From: Pseudarthrobacter oxydans
GTDB lineage: Bacteria > Actinomycetota > Actinomycetes > Actinomycetales > Micrococcaceae
NCBI RefSeq assembly: GCF_013314975.1
Contig: NZ_JABTYH010000017.1
Span: forward strand, 1-64,000
DNA length: 64,000 nt
Direction: 5' to 3'
How positions within the stretch are numbered: position 1 is the first letter of the stretch; each line of letters begins with the position of its first letter. Below are positions 53,265-62,646 of the stretch, piece by piece. The translations under genes and the position numbers were made by a program. A model generated the notes under the pieces. It worked only from the letters and a program-made list of their open reading frames with translations, made no database searches and was not told the origin of the DNA.

Positions 53265-53641
53265 TTGTTAACTCCGCTCACTCGGTTGCCGTGCTTGTCG
53301 AATTCGTGACCCTCGATCTCGTCCCGGATCTCCTTCGCGATGGGGTCCAGCCGCCGGTTGGAGTAGCTGACGTACCAGCCAGTGATGGCGAACGTGGACA
53401 CGAACTGGAGCAGGCCAAGGATCAGGCCCACGTTGATGTTGCCCCAGACCTTGGTGGACATGAATTCCACGGCGTAGTCGGCGAGCAGGACGTATGCGAA
53501 GTACCACAGCAGGAATGCGACTGCCATGGGAAAGACAAAGCTGCGGTGACGCTTGCGCAGTTCCTTGAACTGCTCCGTCGACTGGACCTGCTCGAAGTCC
53601 ACGGACGCCGCTGCGTCCGGAGTGTGGGCATCGTTACCCAT
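53261..53641 (-). CDS. DUF485 (YjcH-like) membrane protein
   Basis: Small membrane protein of 126 aa that accompanies ActP-type symporters. After 30 polar residues comes the family core ELRKRHRSFVFPMAVAFLLWYFAYVLLADYA, a second hydrophobic segment (about 75-98) and a charged tail (REIRDE-like, EIRDEIEGHEFDKHGNRVSG). ATG 53639-53641 has a very good GAGGAGG box. It overlaps actP by 4 nt. Its role in transport is not established; it may stabilise or regulate the symporter. Confidence 0.9.
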   Translation of the reverse strand: MGNDAHTPDAAASVDFEQVQSTEQFKELRKRHRSFVFPMAVAFLLWYFAYVLLADYAVEFMSTKVWGNINVGLILGLLQFVSTFAITGWYVSYSNRRLDPIAKEIRDEIEGHEFDKHGNRVSGVNK

Positions 53642-53708
53642 CGTTCCTCCTCGTTGAGACTTGCCTGAACACACCCAACGGCAGGCCCGGAAGACGGGAT
53701 ACCGCAAA

Positions 53709-53724
53709 TGTGACTGCAATCACT
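53709..53724. promoter_or_regulatory. CRP/GlxR-type palindrome between symporter and lytS-like genes
   Basis: TGTGACTGCAATCACT matches TGTGA-N6-TCACA with one mismatch in the last position. It lies 68 nt upstream of the DUF485-actP pair (minus strand) and about 85 nt upstream of the -10 box of the divergent lytS-like gene. Confidence 0.55.
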
Positions 53725-53810
53725 CTGCGGGCTGCATCCCGCCAGTTCCAGAGCCTGCAGGCCTGCGGGCGCTCAACGGTCGGGATGCTGCGACAAACGG
53801 CACCCGCGGC

Positions 53811-53816
53811 TACGCT
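53811..53816 (+). promoter_or_regulatory. -10 box (TACGCT), probable leaderless promoter of the lytS-like gene
   Basis: TACGCT is followed by a 7-nt spacer and ATG 53824, with no Shine-Dalgarno sequence. Confidence 0.45.
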
Positions 53817-53823
53817 GGGCACC

Positions 53824-55020
53824 ATGCCGGACTCCCCCCTCCTGACCGCCGCGGCCGTGGCAGTCATCGCCATGGCCATCGCCGTCGTCGTCGGCGTGGG
53901 GCTCAAGGTGCTCAGGTCCTTCCGCGACCTGGGCACGGATGCGGAACGCGCCACCTACCACACCCTGCATGCCGCTTCCCAGGCGGGCCAACACCTGCGC
54001 CGTGGCCTCAACCCCGCCGGCGCTGCCAAGGCCAGCCGCCAGCTGCGCACCCTGCTGGGCTGTGACGCCCTGGCCATCATGGACACCTCCGGTGTGCTGG
54101 CGTGGGACGGTACCGGCGAGGACCTGAAGCCGCGCATGATGGACCTTGCTGCCGGCGTCCTGGCCAGCGGCCGCACGGCCGTCCTTCCCGCCGGGGACGC
54201 CGGCGCCGCGACGGAGGCCACCGGCGGTCCGCTCGCCGCCGTGATCGCACCGGTGCGTGCCGGCACCCGGGTGGTGGGCGCCGTCGCCGCCTTCGCTCCC
54301 TCCGCCGGCGCGGGACTGGTCAGGGCCACCAGCGAAGTGGCGGACTGGGTGGCCGTGCAGGTGGAACTCGCGGAGCTGGACGCCTCCCGCACCCAGCTGA
54401 TGGAGGCCGAGGTGCGGGCCCTGCGCGCGCAGATCAGCCCGCATTTCATCTACAACTCGCTCAATGCCATCGCATCCTTCATCAACACCGACCCCGCCCG
54501 CGCCCGGGAGCTGGTGGTTGAGTTCGCCGACTTCACCCGGTATTCGTTCCGGCGGCACGGGGACTTCACCACCCTGGCTGAGGAACTTCGCTGCATCGAC
54601 CGGTACCTGCTGCTGGAACGGGCGCGGTTCGGCGAGCGCGTCCAGGTGAGCCTGAGGGTAGCTCCGGAAGTGCTCAGCACCGTGATCCCGTTCCTGAGCC
54701 TGCAGCCGCTGGTGGAGAACGCGGTCCGGCACGGGCTCGAGGCCAAGGAGGGGCCGGGACACATCAGCATCACCGCCAACGACGCCGGCGCGTTCGCGGA
54801 GGTGACCATCGAGGACGACGGCGTGGGCATGGATCCGGAGCAGCTGCAGTCCATGCTGGCCGGGCACACGGACGGCGAGCATGTGGGCCTGCGCAACGTC
54901 GATGCCCGCCTCCGCCAGGTTTACGGCAACGACCACGGGCTGGTCATCGAGACCGCGCCCGGGGAAGGAACCCTGATCACCATGCGGGTCCCCAAGTCCC
55001 AGCCCCGGCACGATGCATGA
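53824..55020 (+). CDS. LytS/YehU-type sensor histidine kinase
   Basis: Membrane-bound histidine kinase of 398 aa with a single N-terminal membrane segment (about 6-28), a GAF-like sensor domain (about 45-180), the His_kinase dimerisation motif RAQISPHFIYNSLNAIASFI with phospho-acceptor H207, and an HATPase domain (LQPLVENAVRHGLE, EDDGVGMD, HVGLRNVDARL). It lacks the multi-pass 5TM-LYT domain of LytS/BtsS, so sensing is probably cytoplasmic through the GAF-like region. It is followed by its LytTR response regulator and flanked on both sides by symporter modules. Confidence 0.92.
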   Translation: MPDSPLLTAAAVAVIAMAIAVVVGVGLKVLRSFRDLGTDAERATYHTLHAASQAGQHLRRGLNPAGAAKASRQLRTLLGCDALAIMDTSGVLAWDGTGEDLKPRMMDLAAGVLASGRTAVLPAGDAGAATEATGGPLAAVIAPVRAGTRVVGAVAAFAPSAGAGLVRATSEVADWVAVQVELAELDASRTQLMEAEVRALRAQISPHFIYNSLNAIASFINTDPARARELVVEFADFTRYSFRRHGDFTTLAEELRCIDRYLLLERARFGERVQVSLRVAPEVLSTVIPFLSLQPLVENAVRHGLEAKEGPGHISITANDAGAFAEVTIEDDGVGMDPEQLQSMLAGHTDGEHVGLRNVDARLRQVYGNDHGLVIETAPGEGTLITMRVPKSQPRHDA

Positions 55021-55074
55021 CCCCGCCCGGACCGCACAGCGTACCGCCGGCGCCTTGCCCCTGCTCCGGAAAGC

Positions 55075-55080
55075 TACCCT
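55075..55080 (+). promoter_or_regulatory. -10 box (TACCCT) ahead of the response regulator gene
   Basis: TACCCT is followed by AGGAGC and ATG 55087. The 6-nt spacing fits a leaderless internal promoter. The AGGAG is too close to the ATG to be an efficient Shine-Dalgarno. Confidence 0.4.
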
Positions 55081-55086
55081 AGGAGC

Positions 55087-55803
55087 ATGATTAACGTCCT
55101 CGTCGTTGATGATGAGCTGCCTGCCGTAGAGGAACTGGCCTTCCTGCTGGGCAAGGACGAGCGCGTGGGCAAAATCCTCCGGGCAACCTCCGGCAGCGAT
55201 GCGCTCAAAGCGCTCGCCTCCGCCCCTGTTGACGCCGTCTTCCTGGACATCCACATGCCGGCGGTGTCCGGCCTGGACATTGCCCGCGCCATCGCCGGGA
55301 GCAGCCGGCCGCCGGCCGTCGTGTTCGTGACGGCGGACGAGGACCACGCACTGGACGCCTTCGAGCTTGCGGCAGTGGACTACCTGCTCAAGCCCGTGCG
55401 GGCGGAACGCCTTTCACGCTGCGTGGGGCGCATCAGTGAACTTCGCGACGGCGGCGCCGCCCCGGAGATGATCACGGTGGACCAGGGCGGGACCACCAGG
55501 ATGATCAGGCGCGACGACGTGACGTACGTCCAGGCGCAGGGAGACTACGCAAGGCTCCACACCGCCGAAGCCAGCTACCTGATCAGGGTCCCGCTTGCCG
55601 ACCTTGAGCAGCAGTGGGCGGATGCAGGCTTCATCCGGACGCACCGGTCCTACCTGGTGGCCCTCAAGCACGTGACCTCGATGAAGCTCGCCGCGGACGG
55701 TCCCAGCGTCACGGTGGCGGGCGCTGGCCTTCCCATCAGCAGGCGGCACCTGCCCACGGTCCGGGAAAAGCTTGAGGCCACCCGGATCAGGCCCATTACA
55801 TGA
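55087..55803 (+). CDS. LytTR-family response regulator
   Basis: Response regulator of 238 aa. The receiver domain has D8/D9, the phospho-acceptor D54 in AVFLDIHMPAVSG, the T in FVTADEDH and K in YLLKPVRAE. The C-terminal LytTR DNA-binding domain spans about 135-235 (VTYVQAQGDYARLHTAEASYLIRVPLADLE, FIRTHRSYLVAL). It is the partner of the upstream kinase. Its stop overlaps the next DUF485 gene by 4 nt, so the regulator and the second symporter module are one operon. Confidence 0.94.
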   Translation: MINVLVVDDELPAVEELAFLLGKDERVGKILRATSGSDALKALASAPVDAVFLDIHMPAVSGLDIARAIAGSSRPPAVVFVTADEDHALDAFELAAVDYLLKPVRAERLSRCVGRISELRDGGAAPEMITVDQGGTTRMIRRDDVTYVQAQGDYARLHTAEASYLIRVPLADLEQQWADAGFIRTHRSYLVALKHVTSMKLAADGPSVTVAGAGLPISRRHLPTVREKLEATRIRPIT

Positions 55804-56150
55804 CCAGGGTGCGGGTCACGGCTCCGCGGACTGCGGCTCGTCCGGCCAAGGAGACGAGGGAAGCGGCGCAGGACTCGGAAGTGGGCCAGGTGTTCGTCAG
55901 GTCCCTGATCAGGTCCCAGCTGCGGCTGGCCCTGGTGGTGGCCGCGGGTTTCCTGCTGATCCTTTGCGCTTTCCCCCTGCTGCTCGCAGCAGTCCCCGGC
56001 CTGGCGGAAACCCGGGTGGCGGGCATTCCGTTCGCCTGGCTGCTGCTGGGAGCGGGCATCTATCCGGTCATCGGGCTCAGTGCGTGGCTGTACATCCGGA
56101 CGGCGGCGCGCAACGAGGCCCGCTACCGGGACCTGGCCGAGGACCGGTGA
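55800..56150 (+). CDS. DUF485-like small membrane protein
   Basis: The 116-aa product has a polar N-terminus (about 25 aa), two hydrophobic segments (about 44-66 and 77-98) and a short basic/acidic tail (AARNEARYRDLAEDR). The SQLRLALVVAAGFLLILCAFPLLLA region fits DUF485, more divergent than the copy at 53.3 kb. ATG 55800 overlaps the response regulator stop (ATGA). It lies 7 nt upstream of the second symporter, the usual pairing. Confidence 0.8.
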   Translation: MTRVRVTAPRTAARPAKETREAAQDSEVGQVFVRSLIRSQLRLALVVAAGFLLILCAFPLLLAAVPGLAETRVAGIPFAWLLLGAGIYPVIGLSAWLYIRTAARNEARYRDLAEDR

Positions 56151-56157
56151 GGGCACC

Positions 56158-57624
56158 GTGAACCCCGGCGTGGCGCTGGCTGCCCTGGTAGGGGTGTCCG
56201 TGGCCACCGCGGTCATCGGGTTTTACGGCCTGCGGATTTCACGGACCACGGGTGACTTCTATGTCGCCTCCCGGACGGTCCGGCCGTGGTGGAACGCCTC
56301 GGCCATCGGCGGCGAGTACCTTTCCGCCGCCAGCTTCCTGGGTGTTGCCGGCCTGATCCTGCTGTCCGGCACGGATGCGCTGTGGTTTCCGGTGGGCTAC
56401 ACGGCCGGATACCTGATGCTGCTGCTCTTCGTGGCCGCGCCGCTGCGGCGGTCCGGGGCGTACACCATCCCGGACTTCACCGAGGCCAGGCTTGACTCCC
56501 TGCCGGTCCGCAAGGTGACCAGCCTGGTGGTGGTGCTGGTGGGCTGGCTGTACATCGTGCCCCAGCTCCATGGTGCTGCCCTCACCATCCGCATCACCAC
56601 AGGCCTGCCGTCCTGGGTGGGATCGGTGGCGGTGGTGATCGTTGTGTGCCTCACCGTGGTGGCGGGCGGCATGCGCTCCATCACGTTCGTCCAGGCGTTC
56701 CAGTACTGGCTGAAACTCACCGCTCTGGCTGTGCCCATCCTGTTCATCATCTTGGTCCTTGCAGGCAGCGGGACTCCCGCGCTCGCGCCGCCGTCGGTCA
56801 ATCCCACCGGCGCGCCGCCTGCCGGCCTCTACCAGAACGTCTCGCTCCTGGTGGCCCTGCTGTTCGGAACCCTCGGCCTGCCGCACGTCCTGGTGCGCTT
56901 CTACACCAACCCGGACGGGCAGTCCGCCCGCCGCACCACGCTGATCGTCCTGGGCCTGCTGTCCGTGTTTTACCTGTTCCCTACCGCGTACGGGCTGGTG
57001 GGACGCATGTTCGCTCCCGGCCTGGCGACCGCGGGGCAGGCGGACGCCATGGTGCTGCTGCTCCCGGGAGAGCTGGTGGGCGGAACGGCAGGCGACCTGT
57101 TGTCAGCGCTGGTGGTGGCGGGAGCCTTCGCTGCGTTTCTGTCCACCACGTCGGGCCTGGTGGTTTCGCTGGCCGGCGTTATCAGCCAGGACGTCCTGGG
57201 CGCGGGCGTGGGCAGCTTCCGGCTGGCAGCCGTCATTTCCGCCGTGGTGCCGCTGGGCTTCGCCTTCATAACCGACTCGTTCGCCCTCGCCGGGAGTGTG
57301 GGGCTGGTGTTCGCGTTCACAGCGTCAACAGTCTGCCCGGTGCTGCTGCTGGGCATCTGGTGGCGCGGTCTGACTGACGCCGGCGCCATCGCCGGCATGC
57401 TGACCGGCGGGGTGCTGTGCGGCGGGGCGATGATCGCAGGAGCGCTGGCCGGGGCCGCCAGCACGCCGGGCTGGCTGGCCCAGCCGGCGGCGTGGACGGT
57501 TCCCGCAGCCTTTGCGGTGATGGTCATCGTGTCCCGCGCAACGTCGCAGCGGATTCCGAAGACGATGTCGAAGGTGATGACCCGGCTGCACACGCCCGAA
57601 CGGCCGCTGGCCACCGAACGCTGA
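56158..57624 (+). CDS. Sodium/solute symporter, ActP/MctC-like (second copy)
   Basis: SSS-family transporter of 488 aa with about 13 membrane segments. It has GDFYVASRTVRPWWNASAIGGEYLSAASFLGVAGL, LRRSGAYTIPDFTEARLDSLPVRKVTS and FGTLGLPHVLVRFYTNPDGQSARRT, the same blocks as the other copy but clearly diverged, so it is an older paralog. Monocarboxylate transport is likely. GTG 56158 has GAGGG upstream. It ends the lytS-lytTR-DUF485-symporter operon. Confidence 0.9.
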   Translation: MNPGVALAALVGVSVATAVIGFYGLRISRTTGDFYVASRTVRPWWNASAIGGEYLSAASFLGVAGLILLSGTDALWFPVGYTAGYLMLLLFVAAPLRRSGAYTIPDFTEARLDSLPVRKVTSLVVVLVGWLYIVPQLHGAALTIRITTGLPSWVGSVAVVIVVCLTVVAGGMRSITFVQAFQYWLKLTALAVPILFIILVLAGSGTPALAPPSVNPTGAPPAGLYQNVSLLVALLFGTLGLPHVLVRFYTNPDGQSARRTTLIVLGLLSVFYLFPTAYGLVGRMFAPGLATAGQADAMVLLLPGELVGGTAGDLLSALVVAGAFAAFLSTTSGLVVSLAGVISQDVLGAGVGSFRLAAVISAVVPLGFAFITDSFALAGSVGLVFAFTASTVCPVLLLGIWWRGLTDAGAIAGMLTGGVLCGGAMIAGALAGAASTPGWLAQPAAWTVPAAFAVMVIVSRATSQRIPKTMSKVMTRLHTPERPLATER

Positions 57625-57640
57625 GGCGGGGCCAGCAGGA

Positions 57641-58225
57641 TCAGTCGATGGCAGCCATGAGCTCGACGACCCGGTCCAGGAAGGCGTCCACCTGGGCTTC
57701 CTCGTACCCTTCATGGCCTACGGCGGGGCGGAAGACCGCCCGGCGGACGCTGTCCACGCTGAGCGGCTTGTCCTGCTCAAGGTAGGCGATGAGCTCACGG
57801 CACAGCCGGTCGACGTCGGCCGTGTTGTAGCTGCGGGCCTTCTTCCTGGCGGGGCGGCGGAAGCGGTCGCCGTCCGGCCGGTGCAGGCGGCCGCGCAGGA
57901 TGCCCGAGAGGTGACCGATCTCGCGCAGCCAGGCTTCCTCGCCACTGGCAGCGATCAGCTCATCACGTTCCCGGCGGGCGAAGGCATCCTCCAGCCGGTC
58001 CAGGGCTGCGTCCACGATGGCGGCGGAATATCCGCCTTTGACGGGATCGAAGGAGACAGCCCGCACGTCCGCGCTGTTGATGGGCTGCGGCGCTGACTCC
58101 GGGTTCTCCAGCGATACGCGCGCCTGCTGCAGGAACTGGTCCACCTGTTTGGCGTTGTAGCCGTACTCGCCGCGCTGGACGCGCTCAAAGGACGCAGGGA
58201 TCTGCCGATGAATGTCCAATGCCAC
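57641..58225 (-). CDS. DivIVA-domain protein with three DivI1A-like repeats
   Basis: The 194-aa product holds three copies of the short DivI1A motif: FERVQRGEYGYNAKQVDQFL (13-32), a degenerate FDPVKGGYSAAIVDAAL (about 59-75) and FRPAVGHEGYEEAQVDAFLD (about 164-183). Classic DivIVA/Wag31 has one copy followed by a long coiled coil; here a basic linker (RPDGDRFRRPARKKARS) replaces the coil. A structural or membrane-targeting role is a guess. ATG 58223-58225. It lies 100 nt downstream of cdsA on the same strand. Confidence 0.8.
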   Translation of the reverse strand: MALDIHRQIPASFERVQRGEYGYNAKQVDQFLQQARVSLENPESAPQPINSADVRAVSFDPVKGGYSAAIVDAALDRLEDAFARRERDELIAASGEEAWLREIGHLSGILRGRLHRPDGDRFRRPARKKARSYNTADVDRLCRELIAYLEQDKPLSVDSVRRAVFRPAVGHEGYEEAQVDAFLDRVVELMAAID

Positions 58226-58327
58226 TATGTTTCCTTCGATGCTCTTCAGCTGTCGTGCTTCTGCACCAGCTTATTTGTGCCGGGGGTTCTCTGCAGGTCC
58301 GACTCTGCAGGTCCGGCAGGGTTTGTG

Positions 58328-59251
58328 TCAGGCGCCGGACACCAGTCCGTACAGGATGAACGCGGCCGGGGACGCGAACACGATGGAGTCGAGCCTGTCC
58401 ATGACTCCCCCGTGTCCGGGCAGGATGCTGCTCATGTCCTTGATGCCCAGTTCGCGCTTGACCATGGATTCCGCCAGGTCGCCCGCCGTGGAAGCCGCCA
58501 CCAGGCCGACCGCCAGTACGACGCCCACCCACCAGGGCTGGTCCAGCACAAAGAGGCAGGCCAGGATTCCAATGAGCATAGCCCCGCCGATGGAGCCGGC
58601 GAATCCTTCCCAGGACTTCTTGGGACTGATTTTGGGCGCCATGGGGTGCTTGCCCAGGGACGCGCCCACCAGGTATCCGAAGGTGTCGTTGGAGACCACC
58701 AGCAGGAGCATCACGGCCACCTGCCAGGCGCCGTGGGGAACCGTCCCGCCCGGCCAGAGGCCCAGCGGCGTTGCACCGCCGGCGGCGTGCAGCGGCAGGA
58801 CGGCGAAGCTGATGAAGAACGGTACCCAGCCGAGCGTGAAAACTCCGGCGAAGATGCTGTTGGCCGAACCTGCCGCGCTTTCGATGGACCGCCACAACAG
58901 CACGGCCACCGAGCTCAGCAGCATGGCGAACAGGAGGCTCTCAATGCCCCCGAGGTAGGCGGCGAAAGGCATGGCCACCGTACCGGTCATGACCGGGATG
59001 ATGGGCATCCTGGTGCCGTTGGCCTCCAGGGCGCGGTAGATTTCCCACACGCCGAAAATGGCGAAGGTGGTGGTGACCGCTACGAAGGCAAGCGGGAGCA
59101 GCAGCAGTCCGCCGAGTACGGCGAAGAGCATTGCCAGGCCCACCACGACGGCGGCAGGGAGGTTCCTCCCTGCCTTCGGCGTCGGGTTGCTCCTGGGCTG
59201 CTTCCCCCGTATGCGCGCCCTGGGTGCGGGGGCCTGATCTGCCTGGCCCAT
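58328..59251 (-). CDS. cdsA: Phosphatidate cytidylyltransferase (CDP-diglyceride synthase)
   Basis: Integral membrane enzyme of 307 aa making CDP-diacylglycerol for phospholipid synthesis. It has a basic N-terminal extension, about eight membrane segments and the family signature in the last third: KISPKKSWEGFAGSIGG, STAGDLAESMVKRELGIKDMSSILPGHGGVMDRLDSI. ATG 59249-59251 overlaps the frr stop by one base (TGATG), so the two are coupled. It belongs to the rpsB-tsf-pyrH-frr-cdsA order common in actinobacteria. Confidence 0.96.
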   Translation of the reverse strand: MGQADQAPAPRARIRGKQPRSNPTPKAGRNLPAAVVVGLAMLFAVLGGLLLLPLAFVAVTTTFAIFGVWEIYRALEANGTRMPIIPVMTGTVAMPFAAYLGGIESLLFAMLLSSVAVLLWRSIESAAGSANSIFAGVFTLGWVPFFISFAVLPLHAAGGATPLGLWPGGTVPHGAWQVAVMLLLVVSNDTFGYLVGASLGKHPMAPKISPKKSWEGFAGSIGGAMLIGILACLFVLDQPWWVGVVLAVGLVAASTAGDLAESMVKRELGIKDMSSILPGHGGVMDRLDSIVFASPAAFILYGLVSGA

Positions 59252-59808
59252 CAGACTTCGAGCAGCTCTGCTTCCTTGCGCTTGAGCAGCTCATCGATGC
59301 CGTCCACATGCGCCTTGGTGAGGCTGTCCAGTTCCTTTTCGGCCCGGGTGCCTTCGTCTTCGCCGGCTTCGCCGTCCTTGACCAGGCGGTCCAGGGTTTC
59401 CTTGGCCTTGCGGCGGATGTTGCGGATGGAGACCTTGGCGTCCTCGCCCTTGGTCTTGACGATCTTGACGTACTCCTTGCGGCGTTCCTTGGTCAGCTCG
59501 GGGATGGTGATCCGGATGACGTTGCCGTCGTTGGACGGGTTCGCGCCAACCTCGGAATCACTGAGCGCACGCTCGATGTCCCGCAGCGCCGTCTTGTCAA
59601 AGGGCGTGATGAGGATGGTGCGGGCGTCCGGAATGGCGAACGAGGCGAGCTGCTGCAGCGGGGTGGGTGAGCCGTAGTACTCCACGAGGACCTTGTTGTA
59701 CAGGCCCGGGTTGGCACGCCCGGTGCGGACGGAAGCGAAGTCTTCCTTGGCTACCTCTACGGCCTTGTCCATCTTTTCTTCGGCTTCGAGCAAGGTTTCT
59801 TCGATCAC
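59251..59808 (-). CDS. frr: Ribosome recycling factor
   Basis: Splits post-termination ribosomes with EF-G. The 185-aa product has family length and motifs: [63 protein letters not shown] and the C-terminal [28 protein letters not shown] start with AGGAG upstream. The 127-nt gap to pyrH contains a TAGGAT box on the minus strand near 59925, which may be a separate promoter for frr-cdsA. Confidence 0.98.
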   Translation of the reverse strand: MIEETLLEAEEKMDKAVEVAKEDFASVRTGRANPGLYNKVLVEYYGSPTPLQQLASFAIPDARTILITPFDKTALRDIERALSDSEVGANPSNDGNVIRITIPELTKERRKEYVKIVKTKGEDAKVSIRNIRRKAKETLDRLVKDGEAGEDEGTRAEKELDSLTKAHVDGIDELLKRKEAELLEV

Positions 59809-59935
59809 GGTCTCTCCTCAGATTCTGGTGCAGTCCGGGGCGCCGGGTCCATGCACAATCGTGGTTCTTTGATGCCGGCCCGCCCCCGCCCGCAGGGGCA
59901 GGGACGGAACAGTCCTGAAATCATCCTAGCCGCAG

Positions 59936-60673
59936 CTAGGCGGTGACCAGCGTGCCCAGCTTTTCGCCGAGGATGGCCCTGGTGACGTTGCCTTCGCCTT
60001 CCATGCCGAAGACCACCATGGAAAGGTCATTGTCCTTGCACATGGTCATGGCCGTCTGGTCCATGACCCGGATGTCGCGGCGGAGGGCGTCGTCGTAGCT
60101 GAGGGTTTCCAGCCGCTCGGCGGTGGGGTCCTTCTTGGGGTCGGCGGTGTAGACGGCGTCCACGCCGCTCTTGGCCATCAGGACCACATCGGCGTGGACC
60201 TCGAGGGCCCGCTGGGCGGCGACGGTGTCGGTGGAGAAGTACGGAAGGCCCGCACCCGCGCCGAAGATGACCACGCGGCCCTTTTCCATGTGGCGGATGG
60301 CGCGGCGGGGAATGTAGGCCTCGGCGACCTGGCCCATGGTGATGGCGCTCTGGACCCGGGTTTCGACGCCGGCCTGTTCCAGGAAGTCCTGCAGGGCAAG
60401 GCAGTTCATCACGGTGCCGAGCATGCCCATGTAGTCCGCGCGGGACCGGTCCATGCCGCTCTGGGAAAGCTCCGCACCGCGGAAGAAGTTGCCGCCGCCG
60501 ACGACAATGGCCACCTCCACCTGGGGAACGGCCGCGGCGATCTGCTTTGCGACGTCGCGGACGGTCTCGGGGTCAACGCCCAGCTTTCCGCCGCCGAAGA
60601 CTTCACCTGAGAGCTTCAAGAGGACCCGGCGTCGGCTTTTCTCTGGCTGGATTACAGTGTTGACGGCTTCCAT
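59936..60673 (-). CDS. pyrH: UMP kinase
   Basis: Hexameric bacterial UMP kinase (245 aa) phosphorylating UMP for pyrimidine nucleotide synthesis. Signatures are [49 protein letters not shown], and the C-terminal [18 protein letters not shown] and [22 protein letters not shown] 60671-60673 (MEAVNTVIQ) is chosen over a start 33 codons upstream that lies in the terminator hairpins of tsf. An AAGG box precedes it. Confidence 0.97.
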   Translation of the reverse strand: MEAVNTVIQPEKSRRRVLLKLSGEVFGGGKLGVDPETVRDVAKQIAAAVPQVEVAIVVGGGNFFRGAELSQSGMDRSRADYMGMLGTVMNCLALQDFLEQAGVETRVQSAITMGQVAEAYIPRRAIRHMEKGRVVIFGAGAGLPYFSTDTVAAQRALEVHADVVLMAKSGVDAVYTADPKKDPTAERLETLSYDDALRRDIRVMDQTAMTMCKDNDLSMVVFGMEGEGNVTRAILGEKLGTLVTA

Positions 60674-60722
60674 GATGCCTTCCCGTTGGTGGACTCTAAA
60701 AAGGTTATCCTGCTGCGCGGCC

Positions 60723-60758
60723 AAAGGCCCTATGCGGGCTGTCCCGCACGGGGCCTTC
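60723..60758 (-). terminator. Second hairpin in the tsf-pyrH gap
   Basis: AAGGCCC (60724-60730) plus TGCGGG pairs with CCCGCA plus GGGCCTT (60743-60757), with a short internal mismatch and a 4-nt loop. It lies just past the first terminator hairpin on the minus strand and upstream of pyrH. Confidence 0.6.
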
Positions 60759-60770
60759 CCCCGCGCATGC

Positions 60771-60805
60771 AAAAGGGGCGGCCACCGAAGTGGCCACCCC
60801 CTTGC
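60771..60805 (-). terminator. Terminator after tsf with a UUCG tetraloop
   Basis: On the minus strand the stem AAGGGG...GGCCAC and GTGGCC...CCCCTTTT closes on TTCG, the very stable UUCG tetraloop. It begins 9 nt past the tsf stop and ends in TTTT, so a rho-independent terminator is likely. It would separate tsf from pyrH. Confidence 0.8.
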
Positions 60806-60813
60806 AGTTTCGG

Positions 60814-61650
<837 letters not shown>

Positions 61651-61690
61651 GTGAACCCCTCTGTCTAGAAAATGTGTGGTGGTGTACGGA

Positions 61691-61760
61691 CTGACAGGAC
61701 GGCAGCCCACGGGTGGGCCGCCATCCTGTCAGCAGCTCCGGCGCTGCAGGCAGCGCCGGA
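61691..61760 (-). terminator. Two adjacent hairpins between rpsB and tsf (attenuator)
   Basis: The first runs from CTGACAGGA (61691) to TCCTGTCAG (61732), with three paired blocks and two small internal mismatches. The second is a perfect 11-bp palindrome, 61737-61747 with 61750-61760. Neither has a U-tract in the minus direction, so partial termination or RNA processing that sets the rpsB:tsf ratio is more likely than full termination. Confidence 0.65.
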
Positions 61761-61779
61761 AAATCCGGATGTACTTGTG

Positions 61780-62646
61780 TTACTTGGCGTCTTCGGCGGG
61801 AGCCTCGGCAGCGGCCGGAGCTTCCTCGGCAGCCGGAGCAGCAGCCTCTTCAGCGGCCGGAGCGGCAGCTTCTTCAGCCTTGCTGCCTTCGAGGAGCTCG
61901 CGCTCCCACTCAGCCAGGGGCTCTTCCGGAGCTTCGGCAGCACCGGTGCCGCGGTTGTTGCGGGCGATGAGGCCCTCGGCAACGGCGTCGGCAACAACGC
62001 GGGTGAGGAGGTTCACGGAGCGGATGGCGTCGTCGTTGCCCGGGATCGGGAAGTCGACTTCGTCGGGATCGCAGTTGGTGTCCAGGATGGCAACAACGGG
62101 GATGTTCAGCTTCTTGGCCTCGTCAACGGCGAGGTGTTCCTTCTTGGTGTCCACGATCCAGAGCACGGACGGTGCCTTGGTCAGGTTGCGGATACCGCCG
62201 AGGTTGGACTCCAGCTTGGTGAGTTCGCGCTTGAGGAGCAGCAGCTCCTTCTTGGTGTACGCGGAACCGGCAACGTCGTCGAAGTCGATCTCTTCGAGTT
62301 CCTTCATGCGCTGGATGCGCTTGGCGACCGTCTGGAAGTTGGTCAGCATACCGCCGAGCCAACGCTGGTTGACGTAGGGCTGGCCAACGCGGGTTGCCTG
62401 CTCGGCAATCGCTTCCTGGGCCTGCTTCTTGGTGCCGACGAACAGGACGGTGCCGCCGTGGGCAACGGTGGCCTTCACGAATTCGTAGGCGCGGTCGATG
62501 TAGGACAGCGACTGCTGAAGGTCGATGATGTAGATGCCGTTGCGCTCGGTGAAGATGAAGCGCTTCATCTTCGGGTTCCAACGGCGGGTCTGGTGTCCAA
62601 AGTGGACGCCGCTGTCAAGCAGCTGGCGCATGGTTACGACGGGCAT
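61780..62646 (-). CDS. rpsB: 30S ribosomal protein S2
   Basis: Small-subunit protein of 288 aa. The core is canonical: [76 protein letters not shown] and [22 protein letters not shown]. It has a C-terminal Ala/Glu-rich tail of about 50 residues with repeated [11 protein letters not shown] units, common in actinobacterial S2. ATG 62644-62646 has a GGAAGGAG box upstream. First gene of the rpsB-tsf unit. Confidence 0.98.
   Translation of the reverse strand: MPVVTMRQLLDSGVHFGHQTRRWNPKMKRFIFTERNGIYIIDLQQSLSYIDRAYEFVKATVAHGGTVLFVGTKKQAQEAIAEQATRVGQPYVNQRWLGGMLTNFQTVAKRIQRMKELEEIDFDDVAGSAYTKKELLLLKRELTKLESNLGGIRNLTKAPSVLWIVDTKKEHLAVDEAKKLNIPVVAILDTNCDPDEVDFPIPGNDDAIRSVNLLTRVVADAVAEGLIARNNRGTGAAEAPEEPLAEWERELLEGSKAEEAAAPAAEEAAAPAAEEAPAAAEAPAEDAK

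Noticed and set aside
53773..55347. 524-codon minus-strand frame over lytS
   Set aside because: Antisense shadow; the plus-strand frame has the full histidine-kinase motifs.
58270..58320. Short direct repeat CTCTGCAGGTCCG (two copies) before cdsA's 3' side
   Set aside because: Only two short copies with no symmetry or gene context that would suggest a function; likely slippage.
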